Assembly: GCA_050018455.1 (NCBI GenBank)
Contig: JBEKAA010000001.1
Location: forward strand, 62,001-126,000
DNA from: RBG-13-68-16 sp050018455
GTDB taxonomy: Bacteria > Acidobacteriota > Thermoanaerobaculia > Thermoanaerobaculales > Thermoanaerobaculaceae
Length of the DNA stretch: 64,000 nucleotides
Reading direction: 5' to 3'
Position 1 is the first letter of the stretch; every line of letters starts with the position of its first letter. The position numbers and the translations under genes were made by a program. The notes beneath the pieces are model-generated. The model did not search any database. It was not told the DNA's origin and worked only from the letters and a program-made list of their open reading frames with translations. Positions 44,330-53,917 of this stretch are shown in pieces.

Positions 44330-46634
44330 GGGGCGCTCTCCGCGACCTGGCCACCGTGACCGTCGTTCCCTGGCCCACGCGCAGACGGCCCGAGGGATCC
44401 CACCCGACCCATGCCTCGCCGCCCTCCTGAGCCACGAGGACGGCCGGAATCGTCACCACTCTTCTCGCAACAATGGGGCTTGGGTACACGAACCTCGGTC
44501 GGACGCCTGTCGCCGCCAGCGCTATCAGAGGCCGCACCGCCGCCAGGAACGGCGGCGTCGACGATGTTCGCGACCCGTGGTGGGGCAGCTGCAGCAGTTC
44601 GGCCTCGATGTCGCTCTCCTCCTTCAACAGCGCAGCCTCGCCCGGGCCCTCGATGTCCCCCGCGACGACGAGCCGCGGCCCTCCCATGTATACGCGCCCG
44701 ACAAGGCTCGCGTCGTTGTCGACGCCCTCCATGGAGCGCGGCGGCCACAGCACGTCCCAGCGAGCGCCGCCGATCTCGGCGTGCTGGCCGCGCACCAGGG
44801 ACACCTCCTGGACGCCTCGCAGCCGGGCGATCCGGCGCAATGGCACGATCTCGGCGCGCTCCCCGAGCGCTTCGGGGAACGCGAAGCGGCGAACCGGCAG
44901 CCGGTCGAGCAGGATCGCGGCGCCGCCGGTGTGGTCTGCGTCGGGGTGCGTAATCACCAGCGCATCGAGGTGCCTCACCCGGTTCCTCGCGAGCTCGCGC
45001 CATGCCTCGACCGGCGACCGCCCGGTGTCGACCAGAGCAACCTCGTCACCGCACCGGAGCAGGAGCGCCATGCCCTCGCTGACCCCCAACATGCGGACCT
45101 CGTACCGGGCCTCGGCGGACTTTCCCGGCGCCATCATCCAGAGGCAGCTGGCTGCCACCAGCGTCGCGCCGGCCGGAAGGGCGGCCCTGGTGCGGGTCAG
45201 CCCGATTAGCCCCAATGCCGCGAAGACAAGAGCGAGCCACGTGTAGAGAGGCGGGAACGGTAAGCTCGCACCACCTCCGGCAGCCGAAGCGCCGTCGAGA
45301 AGCCACTGGCCGGCCGCAACACCGTCGAGCGCAACGCCGCCCAGCCACGGCCAAAACGAGGACGCACCCAAAGCGATGAGGCTGACCCCCACGAGAAGGA
45401 GCTCGAGGGGAGCGGCCAGCAGGCTGGCGAGAACGCCGAGCGGCGGAACTACCGAGAAATGCGCGCCCACGAGCGGCATCGAAGCGCCCTGCGCCACCAG
45501 TGCGACGGCCAGAGCCTGCGCCAGCTGTCTGGGAAGGACTCTAAGCGCCGCTCCGAACGGCTCCACCCAGCGAACCAGCGCGAGGGTCACGAAGGCCGAA
45601 AGCTGGAAGCCGGCCTGCAGAATTACGGACGGCTCGAGGATCGCCAGAGCAGCGACGATCCCCCACACGACCGGGAGAACCTCGAGGGGCCTCCCGACAT
45701 GCCGTCCAACGAGGTAAGCGACCCCGGCGGTCGCCGCACGCCGGACCGGGGGGTTCCCGCCAGCCAGGAAAGCAAAGCCGACGACCGCGGTCGCCACCAG
45801 CCAGCGACGGGGACCCGGCGGCACACCCGCTGCGTTGAAGAGAGTCCATGCAAGGATTCCCACGAGCCCGACATGGAGGCCCGAAACCGACAGCAGGTGG
45901 ACGAGGCCGGAGCGTCGCATGCTGGCGAACTCGCCTTCCTGCACCGACTCGAGCCGCTGCAACGCAAGGGCGCTCGCGAGCGCAGCCGCCCGAAGGCGCG
46001 TCGGGCTCGCCCCAGCGCTCGCCTCCAGCGCCCTCACCCCCGCTTCCCGGATTCGGTCCACCGGTGCGCCGCCCTCGATTCGGCGCATTAGAAGCATGGT
46101 CTTCACACGGAGATGACCGGGAGCCAGAGGGAGGTCCCGGTCGAACACCATCTCTCCGCTACCGGTCCAGACGGTGCCGGGAACCGGCAGCTCGGCCATC
46201 CCGGCGGCAGCAGTGACGTACAGCTGCATTTCGCGCGGCCTGGCCAATTCCTGTCCGCCCCATTCCAGGCGGCCCAACCGGACTCGTGTCCCCCATCCCC
46301 GGGCGCCGCTCACCCAGCCGTCACGGACTGTCACCTCGAACCGCACAGACACGGCCTTGCCCGCCAGCCCTGTCGGCGTCCTCGGAGCGACCGAGCACCT
46401 CGTCAGCCCGGCCAGGAGGCCGCACGCCACCCACCACGAGACCCGATGCTGCGTCTTCAGACCGCGCCAGCCGGACAGCACCGCCACCACAAGCAAGGGG
46501 ACGGCCCAGACCGATGACGGTGGTACGACATTGCCGCCGGCGATCCCTGCCAGGGCGCCGGCCGCGAGCGCGACGAGGCTGGCGCCCGGCGCCTCAGCCG
46601 ATCGTCCTGCGAAAGTGGGCCAGAACTTCAACAT
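44322..46634 (-). CDS. comEC: ComEC/Rec2 DNA-uptake channel protein
   Basis: Inner-membrane channel for single-stranded DNA during natural transformation. 770 residues: N-terminal membrane helices and an OB-like DUF4131 region, Competence domain from about 230 to 490 (HLLSVSGLHVGLVG, GGNPPVRRAATAGVAYL, LQAGFQLSAFVTLAL), and a C-terminal metallo-beta-lactamase domain from about 545 (VSEGMALLLRCGDEVALVDTG, ITHPDADHTGG, VAGDIEGPGE, LPHHGSRTSS). ATG 46634 overlaps the methyltransferase gene by 41 bases. Other competence genes are not in the window. Confidence 0.93.
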   Translation of the reverse strand: MLKFWPTFAGRSAEAPGASLVALAAGALAGIAGGNVVPPSSVWAVPLLVVAVLSGWRGLKTQHRVSWWVACGLLAGLTRCSVAPRTPTGLAGKAVSVRFEVTVRDGWVSGARGWGTRVRLGRLEWGGQELARPREMQLYVTAAAGMAELPVPGTVWTGSGEMVFDRDLPLAPGHLRVKTMLLMRRIEGGAPVDRIREAGVRALEASAGASPTRLRAAALASALALQRLESVQEGEFASMRRSGLVHLLSVSGLHVGLVGILAWTLFNAAGVPPGPRRWLVATAVVGFAFLAGGNPPVRRAATAGVAYLVGRHVGRPLEVLPVVWGIVAALAILEPSVILQAGFQLSAFVTLALVRWVEPFGAALRVLPRQLAQALAVALVAQGASMPLVGAHFSVVPPLGVLASLLAAPLELLLVGVSLIALGASSFWPWLGGVALDGVAAGQWLLDGASAAGGGASLPFPPLYTWLALVFAALGLIGLTRTRAALPAGATLVAASCLWMMAPGKSAEARYEVRMLGVSEGMALLLRCGDEVALVDTGRSPVEAWRELARNRVRHLDALVITHPDADHTGGAAILLDRLPVRRFAFPEALGERAEIVPLRRIARLRGVQEVSLVRGQHAEIGGARWDVLWPPRSMEGVDNDASLVGRVYMGGPRLVVAGDIEGPGEAALLKEESDIEAELLQLPHHGSRTSSTPPFLAAVRPLIALAATGVRPRFVYPSPIVARRVVTIPAVLVAQEGGEAWVGWDPSGRLRVGQGTTVTVARSRRAPHE

Positions 46635-47823
46635 GGTGCGAACCGCCGAAGAGATCCCACAACCCGGTTGAAACCAGCGTGTACCCCGCCCCCAGAAGAC
46701 GGCCTCCATCCCGTCCGAAGCGCGCCGCGTCGCACGACAGCAAGACAACGGACTCCGGCCTCCAGCGAAGAAGGCCCTCGGCCGCGCTGCGCGAGAGACC
46801 CGTGCGCGGCGGATCGACGACGGCGAGCGACCCGCCCGCCGGCCCGGGGTCGCACAGGAAAACCTCGGCCGGCGCTTCAACGACCCGGGCGCCCGGGAGG
46901 TTGTCGCGGGCGGCAGCCGCCGCGCACGCGCTCGCCTCGACGACGGTCACGGCCGCCACGCCGATGTGAGCCGCCGCCGCCCCGAAGAACCCGACGCCAC
47001 CGTAGAGGTCCACGACCCGGGCCGGCCGCTCGCCCTCGACGAGCTGAGCCACTCGCGCGAACAGCCTTGGAACAAGGTGACGGTTGCCCTGGAAGAACGC
47101 TCCGACCGGCACCCGAAGCGGGATCGGCAATAGCATCACCACCCCCTCCGCCCCCCACCCACCCGTATCGACGCAACCGCCGTTCGCGAGCGGGTGGAAA
47201 CCCGCCAGGCGCCCAACAGGAGCCGGCGGAACAGGCCCGCCGTGCCAGCCCGCCACCGCCGACGACCCTTCGAGGTCTTCGATCCACTCCAGCTCACCAT
47301 CGCCCGCGGAGCTGGCAGCGAGCGCGGCTGCCGCTTCAGGCAGAGTCTCGAGGAGCAAGGGGCTCACGACTCTGCAGGGTGAAATGGCAACGACACCGTG
47401 GGACCGTGGGCCGCGGAAACCCAGCACCCGCCGAGAAGCGTCCCAGTGAAGCCGGGCACGCAACCGCCACGCCGGCGGCGAAACTTCCACCGCCGCCTCG
47501 CGGACCGCCTCGCCCAGAGACGCCGGAGCATGGCGCAGGGCTCCGGAAGCCACCGCTCTCAGCACGTCGGCCACGGCGTCGCGGCGCACGTGGGCCATAT
47601 CGCAACCTCCGCATATCCCGGCGACCGGACAGGGGTCTGTTTCGCGCGACCGGTCCTGCGCGACGATGCGAACGGCGCGGGTCTCCACGATCCCCGCGCG
47701 CTCCCGCTCGATTTCGACCTCGACGATCTCCCCCGGCAGAGTTCCCGCCACGAACCAAACCCGGCCATCGCTCCTCGCGAAGCCACGCCCGCCCCCCGCG
47801 ATCCCTTCGATCTCAAGACGCAC
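46594..47823 (-). CDS. TrmA/RlmD-family RNA (uracil-5-)-methyltransferase
   Basis: SAM-dependent methylation of a uridine C5 in rRNA or tRNA. 409 residues. N-terminal TRAM domain (VRLEIEGIAGGGRGFAR... GTLPGEIVEVEI), Fe4S4 cysteines in CPVAGICGGCDMAHV, SAM loop VVDLYGGVGFFG, catalytic-base region VVDPPRTGLS and nucleophile Cys in VLLSCDAARFGRD. GTG 47823, overlapping the upstream gene by 11 bases and preceded by TGGAGC, puts the TRAM domain right at the N-terminus. Whether the target is 23S rRNA or tRNA is not decidable from sequence. Confidence 0.9.
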   Translation of the reverse strand: MRLEIEGIAGGGRGFARSDGRVWFVAGTLPGEIVEVEIERERAGIVETRAVRIVAQDRSRETDPCPVAGICGGCDMAHVRRDAVADVLRAVASGALRHAPASLGEAVREAAVEVSPPAWRLRARLHWDASRRVLGFRGPRSHGVVAISPCRVVSPLLLETLPEAAAALAASSAGDGELEWIEDLEGSSAVAGWHGGPVPPAPVGRLAGFHPLANGGCVDTGGWGAEGVVMLLPIPLRVPVGAFFQGNRHLVPRLFARVAQLVEGERPARVVDLYGGVGFFGAAAAHIGVAAVTVVEASACAAAAARDNLPGARVVEAPAEVFLCDPGPAGGSLAVVDPPRTGLSRSAAEGLLRWRPESVVLLSCDAARFGRDGGRLLGAGYTLVSTGLWDLFGGSHHVEVLAHFRRTIG

Positions 47824-48481
47824 TTGCGCCAAGCTCCAGACGAGGAAGGCCGACGAGCCGTCTCGCGGTCTTGATGGACAGGGCACGTCGGGTTCGTTCC
47901 CACACTTCGGGTTCCACCGCCAAGCCTGCCAGGTCGGAATCGACGTCCCTCTCGATCCCGGATCTGAGTTCAGGCGGGAGGGCGGCGTACAGCGCGTCGA
48001 GCGACGCGAACTCCAAATCGGCGAGGGTCTGGTCGAGGGCCTCGGGCTCGCGATCCGACGGCAGTGTGGCCACCGCATGCGCGAGATCCTTCAGGAGCGC
48101 TTCGACGGCAGGCGCATTCTTCCACCGTTGCGCCACGTCGCCGATCTCCATCGCCAATGAAGCCAGTGCCGCCGCCGGGTCGACCTCAGGAACGTGGTCC
48201 GGCCCTCCGACGTGCGCCGCGGCGAGCATTCCGGCGTGTCGCTTCACGGCGTGCCTGCAGTAGCTCAGGGACGAGATGGGGTCCTCCTGGCGCTCCCGCC
48301 GTCGTTCCCAGGCCTCGCCGACGCCCGCGAGCACTGCCGCGAGAGGCACACCGTCCCGCCACCAGTCGCGCAGAAGTGCGAAGTCCTTCGGCGAAAACAG
48401 GAAGGGAGTTCCCCGCAGAGCCGCGAAGTGGTCTTCCACGGCCCTGTAGTAGGCGACCTCGTCGTCCTCTGGCCCGTTCAT
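47813..48481 (-). CDS. Conserved hypothetical protein
   Basis: 222 residues, soluble and highly helical. The N-terminal part EVAYYRAVEDHFAALRGTPFLFSPKDFALLRDWWRDGVPL is reminiscent of DnaD-like/replication-associated helical domains but I do not recognise the family. ATG 48481 is preceded by AAGAAGG; GTG 48505 is an alternative that overlaps the coaX stop. Sits inside the compact operon between coaX and the RNA methyltransferase. Function unknown. Confidence 0.8.
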   Translation of the reverse strand: MNGPEDDEVAYYRAVEDHFAALRGTPFLFSPKDFALLRDWWRDGVPLAAVLAGVGEAWERRRERQEDPISSLSYCRHAVKRHAGMLAAAHVGGPDHVPEVDPAAALASLAMEIGDVAQRWKNAPAVEALLKDLAHAVATLPSDREPEALDQTLADLEFASLDALYAALPPELRSGIERDVDSDLAGLAVEPEVWERTRRALSIKTARRLVGLPRLELGASAS

Positions 48482-48497
48482 TCCATTCCGGCCTTCT

Positions 48498-49274
48498 TCA
48501 AGCACGCTCGGTATGGTTTCGCTCCCACAGCAGCCGCAACCCCTTGAGGGTCAGGTCGTCGTCGACCGCGGTGAAGATCCGCGTGTAGCGGCCGATGACG
48601 CTCGCGAGGCCGCCCGTCGCGATCACCTTGCCTCCGCCGAGCTCCTTGAGAACACGGGACGTGATGCCCTCCGTCAGGCCGACATACCCGAGCACGATCC
48701 CGGCCTGCATCGAGTCCACGGTCCCCTTCCCGATGACCCGCGAGGGGGCCGACAGCTCGATGCGCGGCAGCTTGGCCGCGTGTCCGAAGAGCGCTTCTGC
48801 GGAGATCTCGAGCCCGGGCGCGATCACGCCCCCCAGGAACTCGCCCTTGCTCGAAACGACCTCCCAGGTCGTGGCCGTGCCGAAGTCCACCACGACGCAC
48901 GGGCCGCCATACTCGGAAAAAGCGGCGACCGCGTTGCAGAGGCGATCGGCCCCCAGCTCCAGCGGCGTGTCGACCCTGAGCGGCATGCCCGACTTGATCC
49001 CCGGCGCCACGAACAGGGGTTCCGAATCGAGGTACGTGCTGATCGCGGCCCGCAGGGCGCCGTCGATCGGCGGGACGACCGAGCCGACGATCACGCCACT
49101 TATGTCTTTCGGGGAGATTTGCGCCCATTCGCAGAGTTGCCTGAGGAAGATGCCCAGCTCGTCGACGGTCCGCTCGTGAACGGTCGTCAGACGCCACCGC
49201 CTCACGATCTCGGTGCCCCGGAAAACGCCGATCGTGGTGTGAGTATTGCCGACGTCGAGTGCGAGAAGCATCAT
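48498..49274 (-). CDS. coaX: Type III pantothenate kinase CoaX
   Basis: First step of coenzyme A synthesis: phosphorylates pantothenate. 258 residues. ASKHA-fold motifs: ALDVGNTHTTIG (phosphate 1), GADRLCNAVAA, VVVDFGTATTWEVV (phosphate 2), GGVIAPGLEISAEAL and ATGGLASVIG. ATG 49274 follows a GGGGG and overlaps the birA stop (ATGA). Type III kinases need a monovalent cation and resist feedback by CoA. The birA-coaX order is common. Confidence 0.95.
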   Translation of the reverse strand: MMLLALDVGNTHTTIGVFRGTEIVRRWRLTTVHERTVDELGIFLRQLCEWAQISPKDISGVIVGSVVPPIDGALRAAISTYLDSEPLFVAPGIKSGMPLRVDTPLELGADRLCNAVAAFSEYGGPCVVVDFGTATTWEVVSSKGEFLGGVIAPGLEISAEALFGHAAKLPRIELSAPSRVIGKGTVDSMQAGIVLGYVGLTEGITSRVLKELGGGKVIATGGLASVIGRYTRIFTAVDDDLTLKGLRLLWERNHTERA

Positions 49275-50044
49275 GAACCCCCAGAGTCGCAACCGAACAG
49301 AATCTCACCGACCGCGTACCTCCGCACCCGCCCTTGCACTTCGAGCTCCAGGAGGCCATCCGCGTCGAAGCTGACGAAACGGCCCTCGACGACCTCGTCG
49401 CGGAGCTTCAGGAGGATCATCTCGCCCTTCCGGTGAACGGTGCGCCTGGCCCACTGTTTCCGAGTCGCCTCCGGATTCTCGAGCGCCCCGCGTATGCCGG
49501 CCAGGAAGGCCTCGGACAACGCGCGGATCCCGTCACGGGCCTCGCCAACCCACCCCAGATCGCGCAAGGACACGGCTCGCACCTCGTCTCCCGCCCCCAG
49601 TTCGGGGGTGGTCGTCAGGTTGATCCCGAATCCCACGGAAACCCACATCGAGTCCCCGGACCCGCGGCTCTGGCACAGGATGCCACCCAGCTTGCGACCC
49701 GCCGCGACCAGGTCGTTCGGCCACTTGAGGCCCACGCTGACGGCCGGCCTCAGGGCTTCCACCGCTGAGGCCAACGTCACGCCGACCGCCATGGGAACCA
49801 CCGACAGAGCGGAAGCCGGCACCCAGGCTAGCCAGTTCGCATACAGCCCGCCGTCCGGCGATTCCCACGAATGCTCTCCCCGGCCCCGGCCGGCATGCTG
49901 CCGCTGGGCGACGAGAAGCGTGTCTGCTAGCGGTTCCTCCTGCGCGGTTAGCCACTCCTTCGTTAGCCGCTCGGCGAAGGCGGCAGTGGAGTCGAGATCG
50001 TCGAGCCAGACGACGTTGGCGTGCGACACCGGAACGAGCAGCAC
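49271..50044 (-). CDS. birA: Biotin--[acetyl-CoA-carboxylase] ligase
   Basis: Attaches biotin to the biotin carboxyl carrier protein. 257 residues, without the N-terminal DNA-binding domain of E. coli BirA, so it is a monofunctional ligase. LDSTAAFAERL, the biotin-AMP loop QRQHAGRGRGEHSWES, GLKWPNDLVAAGRKLGGIL and VGFGINL are intact; a small C-terminal SH3-like domain follows (GRFVSFDADGLLELE). GTG 50044 follows GGGAG by eight bases. The gene starts two bases after the valS stop. Confidence 0.94.
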   Translation of the reverse strand: MLLVPVSHANVVWLDDLDSTAAFAERLTKEWLTAQEEPLADTLLVAQRQHAGRGRGEHSWESPDGGLYANWLAWVPASALSVVPMAVGVTLASAVEALRPAVSVGLKWPNDLVAAGRKLGGILCQSRGSGDSMWVSVGFGINLTTTPELGAGDEVRAVSLRDLGWVGEARDGIRALSEAFLAGIRGALENPEATRKQWARRTVHRKGEMILLKLRDEVVEGRFVSFDADGLLELEVQGRVRRYAVGEILFGCDSGGS

Positions 50045-50046
50045 AG

Positions 50047-52689
50047 TCAGGGCTCCCGGCTCAGTGTAGACGCCAGGAGCCTGGACTTGTGAGTCAGCTC
50101 CTCCGCACGCTGCCGCGCACCGGCGACTACCTCCGCAGGCGCCCCGTCCGTGAACCCCGCGTCCGCGAGCCTGGCGTTCACCCTCGCCAGCTCAGCCTCG
50201 GTCCGGGCGAGCTCGGCGGCCAGTCGTTCAACCTCCGCCCCGCCCAGGGCGCCGGCAGGGAGGACAATCGCGATGTTGACTCCACCCGCCAGGTCGCGCA
50301 CGGCTCCGGCGGGTACGGCGGCCGGGTTCAACTGGAGTGAGGAGAGGCCGGCCAGCCTCTGCATCTCCGGCGCCAGGCTACCGAGAGCTTCGAGCAGGGC
50401 CGGGGCGAGCCCGGTGAGACCGACGGCCAACTGCTCGCTTGGTGGCAGACCGACCATGTGCCTGTACGATCGCGTTTCCTGAACCACCGCCTGGAACGCT
50501 GACATCACTTCGAGCGCCTCAGGGCCGGCCGGATACCGTCCGGGGGCGGGGTACCCCGCGGTGATGAGGGGGCCCTCGGCGCCGAGGTGGCCTGCAATCT
50601 CCTCCGTGATGAACGGCATCACCGGGTGGAGGAGCTTGAGCGCTTCGATCAGCACGCCGCGGGCGACTGCCCGGACATCGGCGGCACAGCGGCCTTCCTG
50701 GTCGCCTCCCTGCAGCACGGGCTTTGCCATCTCCACGTACCAGTCGCAGTAGTCGTTCCAGACGAACTGGTAGAGCTCCCGGCACGCCTCGTCGAAGCGA
50801 TACGCCTCCCACGAGCGGTTGACCGCGACGGTCGTCCTCTCCAGCTCCGCCAGGATCCACGCCTCGGGGAGGGCCATCTTCGTCGTGTCGATGTCCGCGA
50901 GATCGGGCTCCGACCCGCCGAGGTGCATCTGGACGAAGCGCGCCGCGTTCCAAATCTTCGTGCCGAACGCCCGATACCCCTCCATCCGCTTGGAATCCAG
51001 GGGCAAGTCGCGGCCCGGCGAGGCGAGGGCAGCCAGCGTGAACCTGACCGCGTCCGCGCCGAACTCATGGACGAGGTCCAGGGGATCCATCACATTCCCC
51101 TTGGTCTTCGACATCTTCTGGCCTCTCGCGTCGCGCACGAGCCCGGTGAGGTGCACTTCGCGGAACGGGGCCCTTCCAGTGAAGTGGCAGCCCATCATGA
51201 TCATGCGGGCAACCCAGAAGAACAGGATGTCGAAGCCGGTGATGAGCAGGCTCGTCGGGTAGAACGCCTTCAGGTCCGCGGTCTGCTCAGGCCATCCCAT
51301 GGTCGAGATCGGCCAGAGGCCCGACGAGAACCAGGTGTCGAGGACGTCCGGATCCTGCTCCGCGGGCTTGCCGCACATCGCACAGGTCTCGATGTCCTCC
51401 TCCGAAACCGTCGTGTGGCCGTCGGCGCAGTAGAACGCCGGGATCCTGTGCCCCCACCAGAGCTGCCTCGAGATGCACCAGTCGAGGATGTTCCCGAGCC
51501 AGTTCTCGTAGGTTGAGACCCAGAAGTCGGGTATCAGGCTGACTTCCCCGCGGTGAACCGCATCCAGCGCGCGATCGGCCATGCCCTTCATGGAGCAGAA
51601 CCACTGCATCGAGAGGTACGGCTCCACCACCGTGTCGCAACGCTGGCAATGGCCGACCGCGTGGCGGTGCGTCTTCTCACCGCGCCGCAACCCCTTTTCG
51701 GCAAGCGCCGCAAGGACGTTCTTGCGAGCCTCGAGCCGGTCCTGCCCTGCGAATTCGCCCCCGTTCTCGTTGATGCGGCCGTCCACCGTCAGGATGTTGA
51801 TCTTCTCGAGGCCGTGCCTGTCACCCGTCGCGAAGTCGTTGGGGTCGTGCGCCGGCGTCACCTTGACCGCGCCCGTCCCGAACTTCGGGTCCACGAGTAC
51901 CGAGTCCGCAATCACCGGGAAGACCCGCTCGAGCAGAGGATGGCGGATGAGCTTCCCGACCAGATGGCTGTACCGCGGATCTTCGGGGTGAACCGCCACT
52001 GCCGTATCGCCAAGCATCGTCTCCGGCCGCGAGGTCGAGACCACGACCTCCCCGCCCTCGGCGAGCGGGTATGCGAAGTCCCACATCCCGCCGTCGATCT
52101 CCTTGTGCACGACCTCGAGATCGGAGAGCGCCGTCAGGCAACGGGGGCACCAGTTGATGAGACGGTGGGCCCGGTAGATGAGCCCGTCGCGGTGAAGCGA
52201 GACGAACGCGTGTCGGACCGCGCGCGACAGCATCGGGTCGAGCGTGAACCGCTCGCGCGTCCAGTCGCAGGAGGCGCCCAGCGCCTTCGCCTGGTGCGAG
52301 ATGTTGTCCTTGTACTGCGCCTTCCACTGCCACATCCGCTCGAGGAACTTCTCGCGTCCGAGCTCGCGGCGGCTGGTGCCTTCCTTCGCGAGCTCGCGTT
52401 CCACCATCACCTGCGTCGCAATGCCCGCATGGTCGGTCCCCGGAAGCCAGAGCGCGTTGTACCCCTGCATGCGTCGCCACCGGATCACCAGGTCCTGGAG
52501 GGTGAACTGGAGCGCGTGGCCGATGTGCAGCTTGCCCGTGACGTTCGGCGGTGGGATTAGGATCACGTACGGAGGCCGGTCGGAGGGCTGTTCGGGGGTG
52601 AAAGCTCCGGAGGCCTCCCAGGTGGCGTACCACTTCTCCTCGAACGAAGTCGGATCGAATCGAGTGGGCAACGGTTCCGGACGGCTCAC
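50047..52689 (-). CDS. valS: Valyl-tRNA synthetase
   Basis: Charges tRNA-Val. 880 residues, family length. HIGH motif HIGHALQ within PPPNVTGKLHIGHA, GTDHAGIATQ, editing domain (TSRPETMLGDTAVAVHP), WGHRIPAFYC, KMSKS loop GQKMSKTKGNV, and a C-terminal coiled-coil arm of about 65 residues (EVERLAAELARTEAEL). GTG 52689 is preferred: it has GGAGGG four bases upstream and lies about 22 bases after the expected transcription start from TAGACT. The other GTG at 52728 overlaps that -10 element. First gene of the large operon. Confidence 0.95.
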   Translation of the reverse strand: MSRPEPLPTRFDPTSFEEKWYATWEASGAFTPEQPSDRPPYVILIPPPNVTGKLHIGHALQFTLQDLVIRWRRMQGYNALWLPGTDHAGIATQVMVERELAKEGTSRRELGREKFLERMWQWKAQYKDNISHQAKALGASCDWTRERFTLDPMLSRAVRHAFVSLHRDGLIYRAHRLINWCPRCLTALSDLEVVHKEIDGGMWDFAYPLAEGGEVVVSTSRPETMLGDTAVAVHPEDPRYSHLVGKLIRHPLLERVFPVIADSVLVDPKFGTGAVKVTPAHDPNDFATGDRHGLEKINILTVDGRINENGGEFAGQDRLEARKNVLAALAEKGLRRGEKTHRHAVGHCQRCDTVVEPYLSMQWFCSMKGMADRALDAVHRGEVSLIPDFWVSTYENWLGNILDWCISRQLWWGHRIPAFYCADGHTTVSEEDIETCAMCGKPAEQDPDVLDTWFSSGLWPISTMGWPEQTADLKAFYPTSLLITGFDILFFWVARMIMMGCHFTGRAPFREVHLTGLVRDARGQKMSKTKGNVMDPLDLVHEFGADAVRFTLAALASPGRDLPLDSKRMEGYRAFGTKIWNAARFVQMHLGGSEPDLADIDTTKMALPEAWILAELERTTVAVNRSWEAYRFDEACRELYQFVWNDYCDWYVEMAKPVLQGGDQEGRCAADVRAVARGVLIEALKLLHPVMPFITEEIAGHLGAEGPLITAGYPAPGRYPAGPEALEVMSAFQAVVQETRSYRHMVGLPPSEQLAVGLTGLAPALLEALGSLAPEMQRLAGLSSLQLNPAAVPAGAVRDLAGGVNIAIVLPAGALGGAEVERLAAELARTEAELARVNARLADAGFTDGAPAEVVAGARQRAEELTHKSRLLASTLSREP

Positions 52690-52718
52690 GCTTCCCTCCG
52701 CACACCTTGTGGGAGCCG

Positions 52719-52724
52719 AGTCTA
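52719..52724 (-). promoter_or_regulatory. Probable -10 of the valS operon
   Basis: TAGACT on the minus strand. Transcription would start near 52712 and give a leader of about 22 bases with a GGAGGG Shine-Dalgarno before GTG 52689. This would drive the whole valS-to-pgsA run. Confidence 0.4.
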
Positions 52725-52816
52725 CCACCGCGCCGCGCCCCGCCGGACAGAGGCTCCGCGCTCATGCTTCGTCCCCTTGACCCGATATCTCCTGCGGGGT
52801 TCGATTCCGTGCCGCT

Positions 52817-53917
52817 TCAGAACAGCGCGGCGAACGGCCCCCAGTGAGGGAGCTGTTGGAGGAGACCGTAGACGGACCCGGCCTCCTCATCCCCGACCTC
52901 CACGTCCAGCACCACGCCGCCCATGCGCGGCAGCACCCACCCAACACGTCCCGCCTGTCTCTTCTTGTCGCGTCCGACAAAGGGCGCCACGGCCGCCCAC
53001 GCGAGCCCGTCGAGGGAGGGCAGCGGCGCGAGGGTCTGCAGTCGCTCCGCCCACGTGACCGCTTCCGCAGTCGAAAGCAGGCCGCGGTCGCGCGCCAGGC
53101 GCAGCTCCGCCAGCAGGCCCCATGCGACGGCCTCGCCATGCAGAAAGCGACTGAATCCGGTTGCTCCCTCCAGACCATGGGCAAGCGTGTGACCGAGGTT
53201 GAGGGCCCTCCGCGGCCCGGCCTCGCGCTCGTCGAGGCTCACGATCTCTCCCTTGACCCGAACGCAACCGACCACGAGTTCGAGGGCCCGCATCGGATCG
53301 CCCGCTGCCACCGAAGCCAGGTGAGAGTCAAGGACATGCTCGAGTGTCGAGGGCGCAATCATCGCCGACTTCACCACCTCAGCGAGGCCCGAGCGCATTT
53401 GCCGAAGGTCGAGCGTCGCCAGAACGAGCGGATCGGCGATCACCGCACGCGGCGGCCAGAATGCGCCTATCAGGTTCTTCCCCACATCGAGGTCGATGCC
53501 CGTCTTTCCGCCGATTGCCGCGTCCACCATTCCGAGCAATGTCGTCGGTATCGCAACCCAGGGCATTCCGCGGAAAACGACCGCAGCCGCGAACCCGACG
53601 ATGTCGGTCACGACGCCCCCGCCGACCGCCACCAGCAGTCCCCTCCGCTCGGCCTGATTCGCGATCAGCCAGCGGGCCACGCGTTCCACGGACTGCCAGC
53701 GCTTGTGCTCCTCGCCGACCGGAAGCTCGAAGAGCGGGGCGTCGAGCTGCTCGGCGATGTCGATGCCGTAAAGCGGACCAACCGTTCCATCGGTCACCAC
53801 GAAAGCCTGGTTCGCCTCCTCGAAAGGGCGGACAAGATCCCTCAACTCACCGAGAAGTCCTTCGCCGACGTGGTACGGGCACCTTTCGCTGCCGAAAGCG
53901 AGGTCAGTGGTGATCAT
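52817..53917 (-). CDS. aroB: 3-dehydroquinate synthase
   Basis: Second step of the shikimate pathway, NAD- and metal-dependent. 366 residues. GVVTDIVGFAAAVVFRGMPWVAIPTTLLGMVDAAIGGKTGID carries the NAD- and substrate-binding motifs; LAEVVKSAMI, the metal His in NLGHTLAHGLE and the second His in FLHGEAVAWGL are present. ATG 53917 overlaps the larB stop (ATGA). No other aro gene is nearby. Confidence 0.95.
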   Translation of the reverse strand: MITTDLAFGSERCPYHVGEGLLGELRDLVRPFEEANQAFVVTDGTVGPLYGIDIAEQLDAPLFELPVGEEHKRWQSVERVARWLIANQAERRGLLVAVGGGVVTDIVGFAAAVVFRGMPWVAIPTTLLGMVDAAIGGKTGIDLDVGKNLIGAFWPPRAVIADPLVLATLDLRQMRSGLAEVVKSAMIAPSTLEHVLDSHLASVAAGDPMRALELVVGCVRVKGEIVSLDEREAGPRRALNLGHTLAHGLEGATGFSRFLHGEAVAWGLLAELRLARDRGLLSTAEAVTWAERLQTLAPLPSLDGLAWAAVAPFVGRDKKRQAGRVGWVLPRMGGVVLDVEVGDEEAGSVYGLLQQLPHWGPFAALF

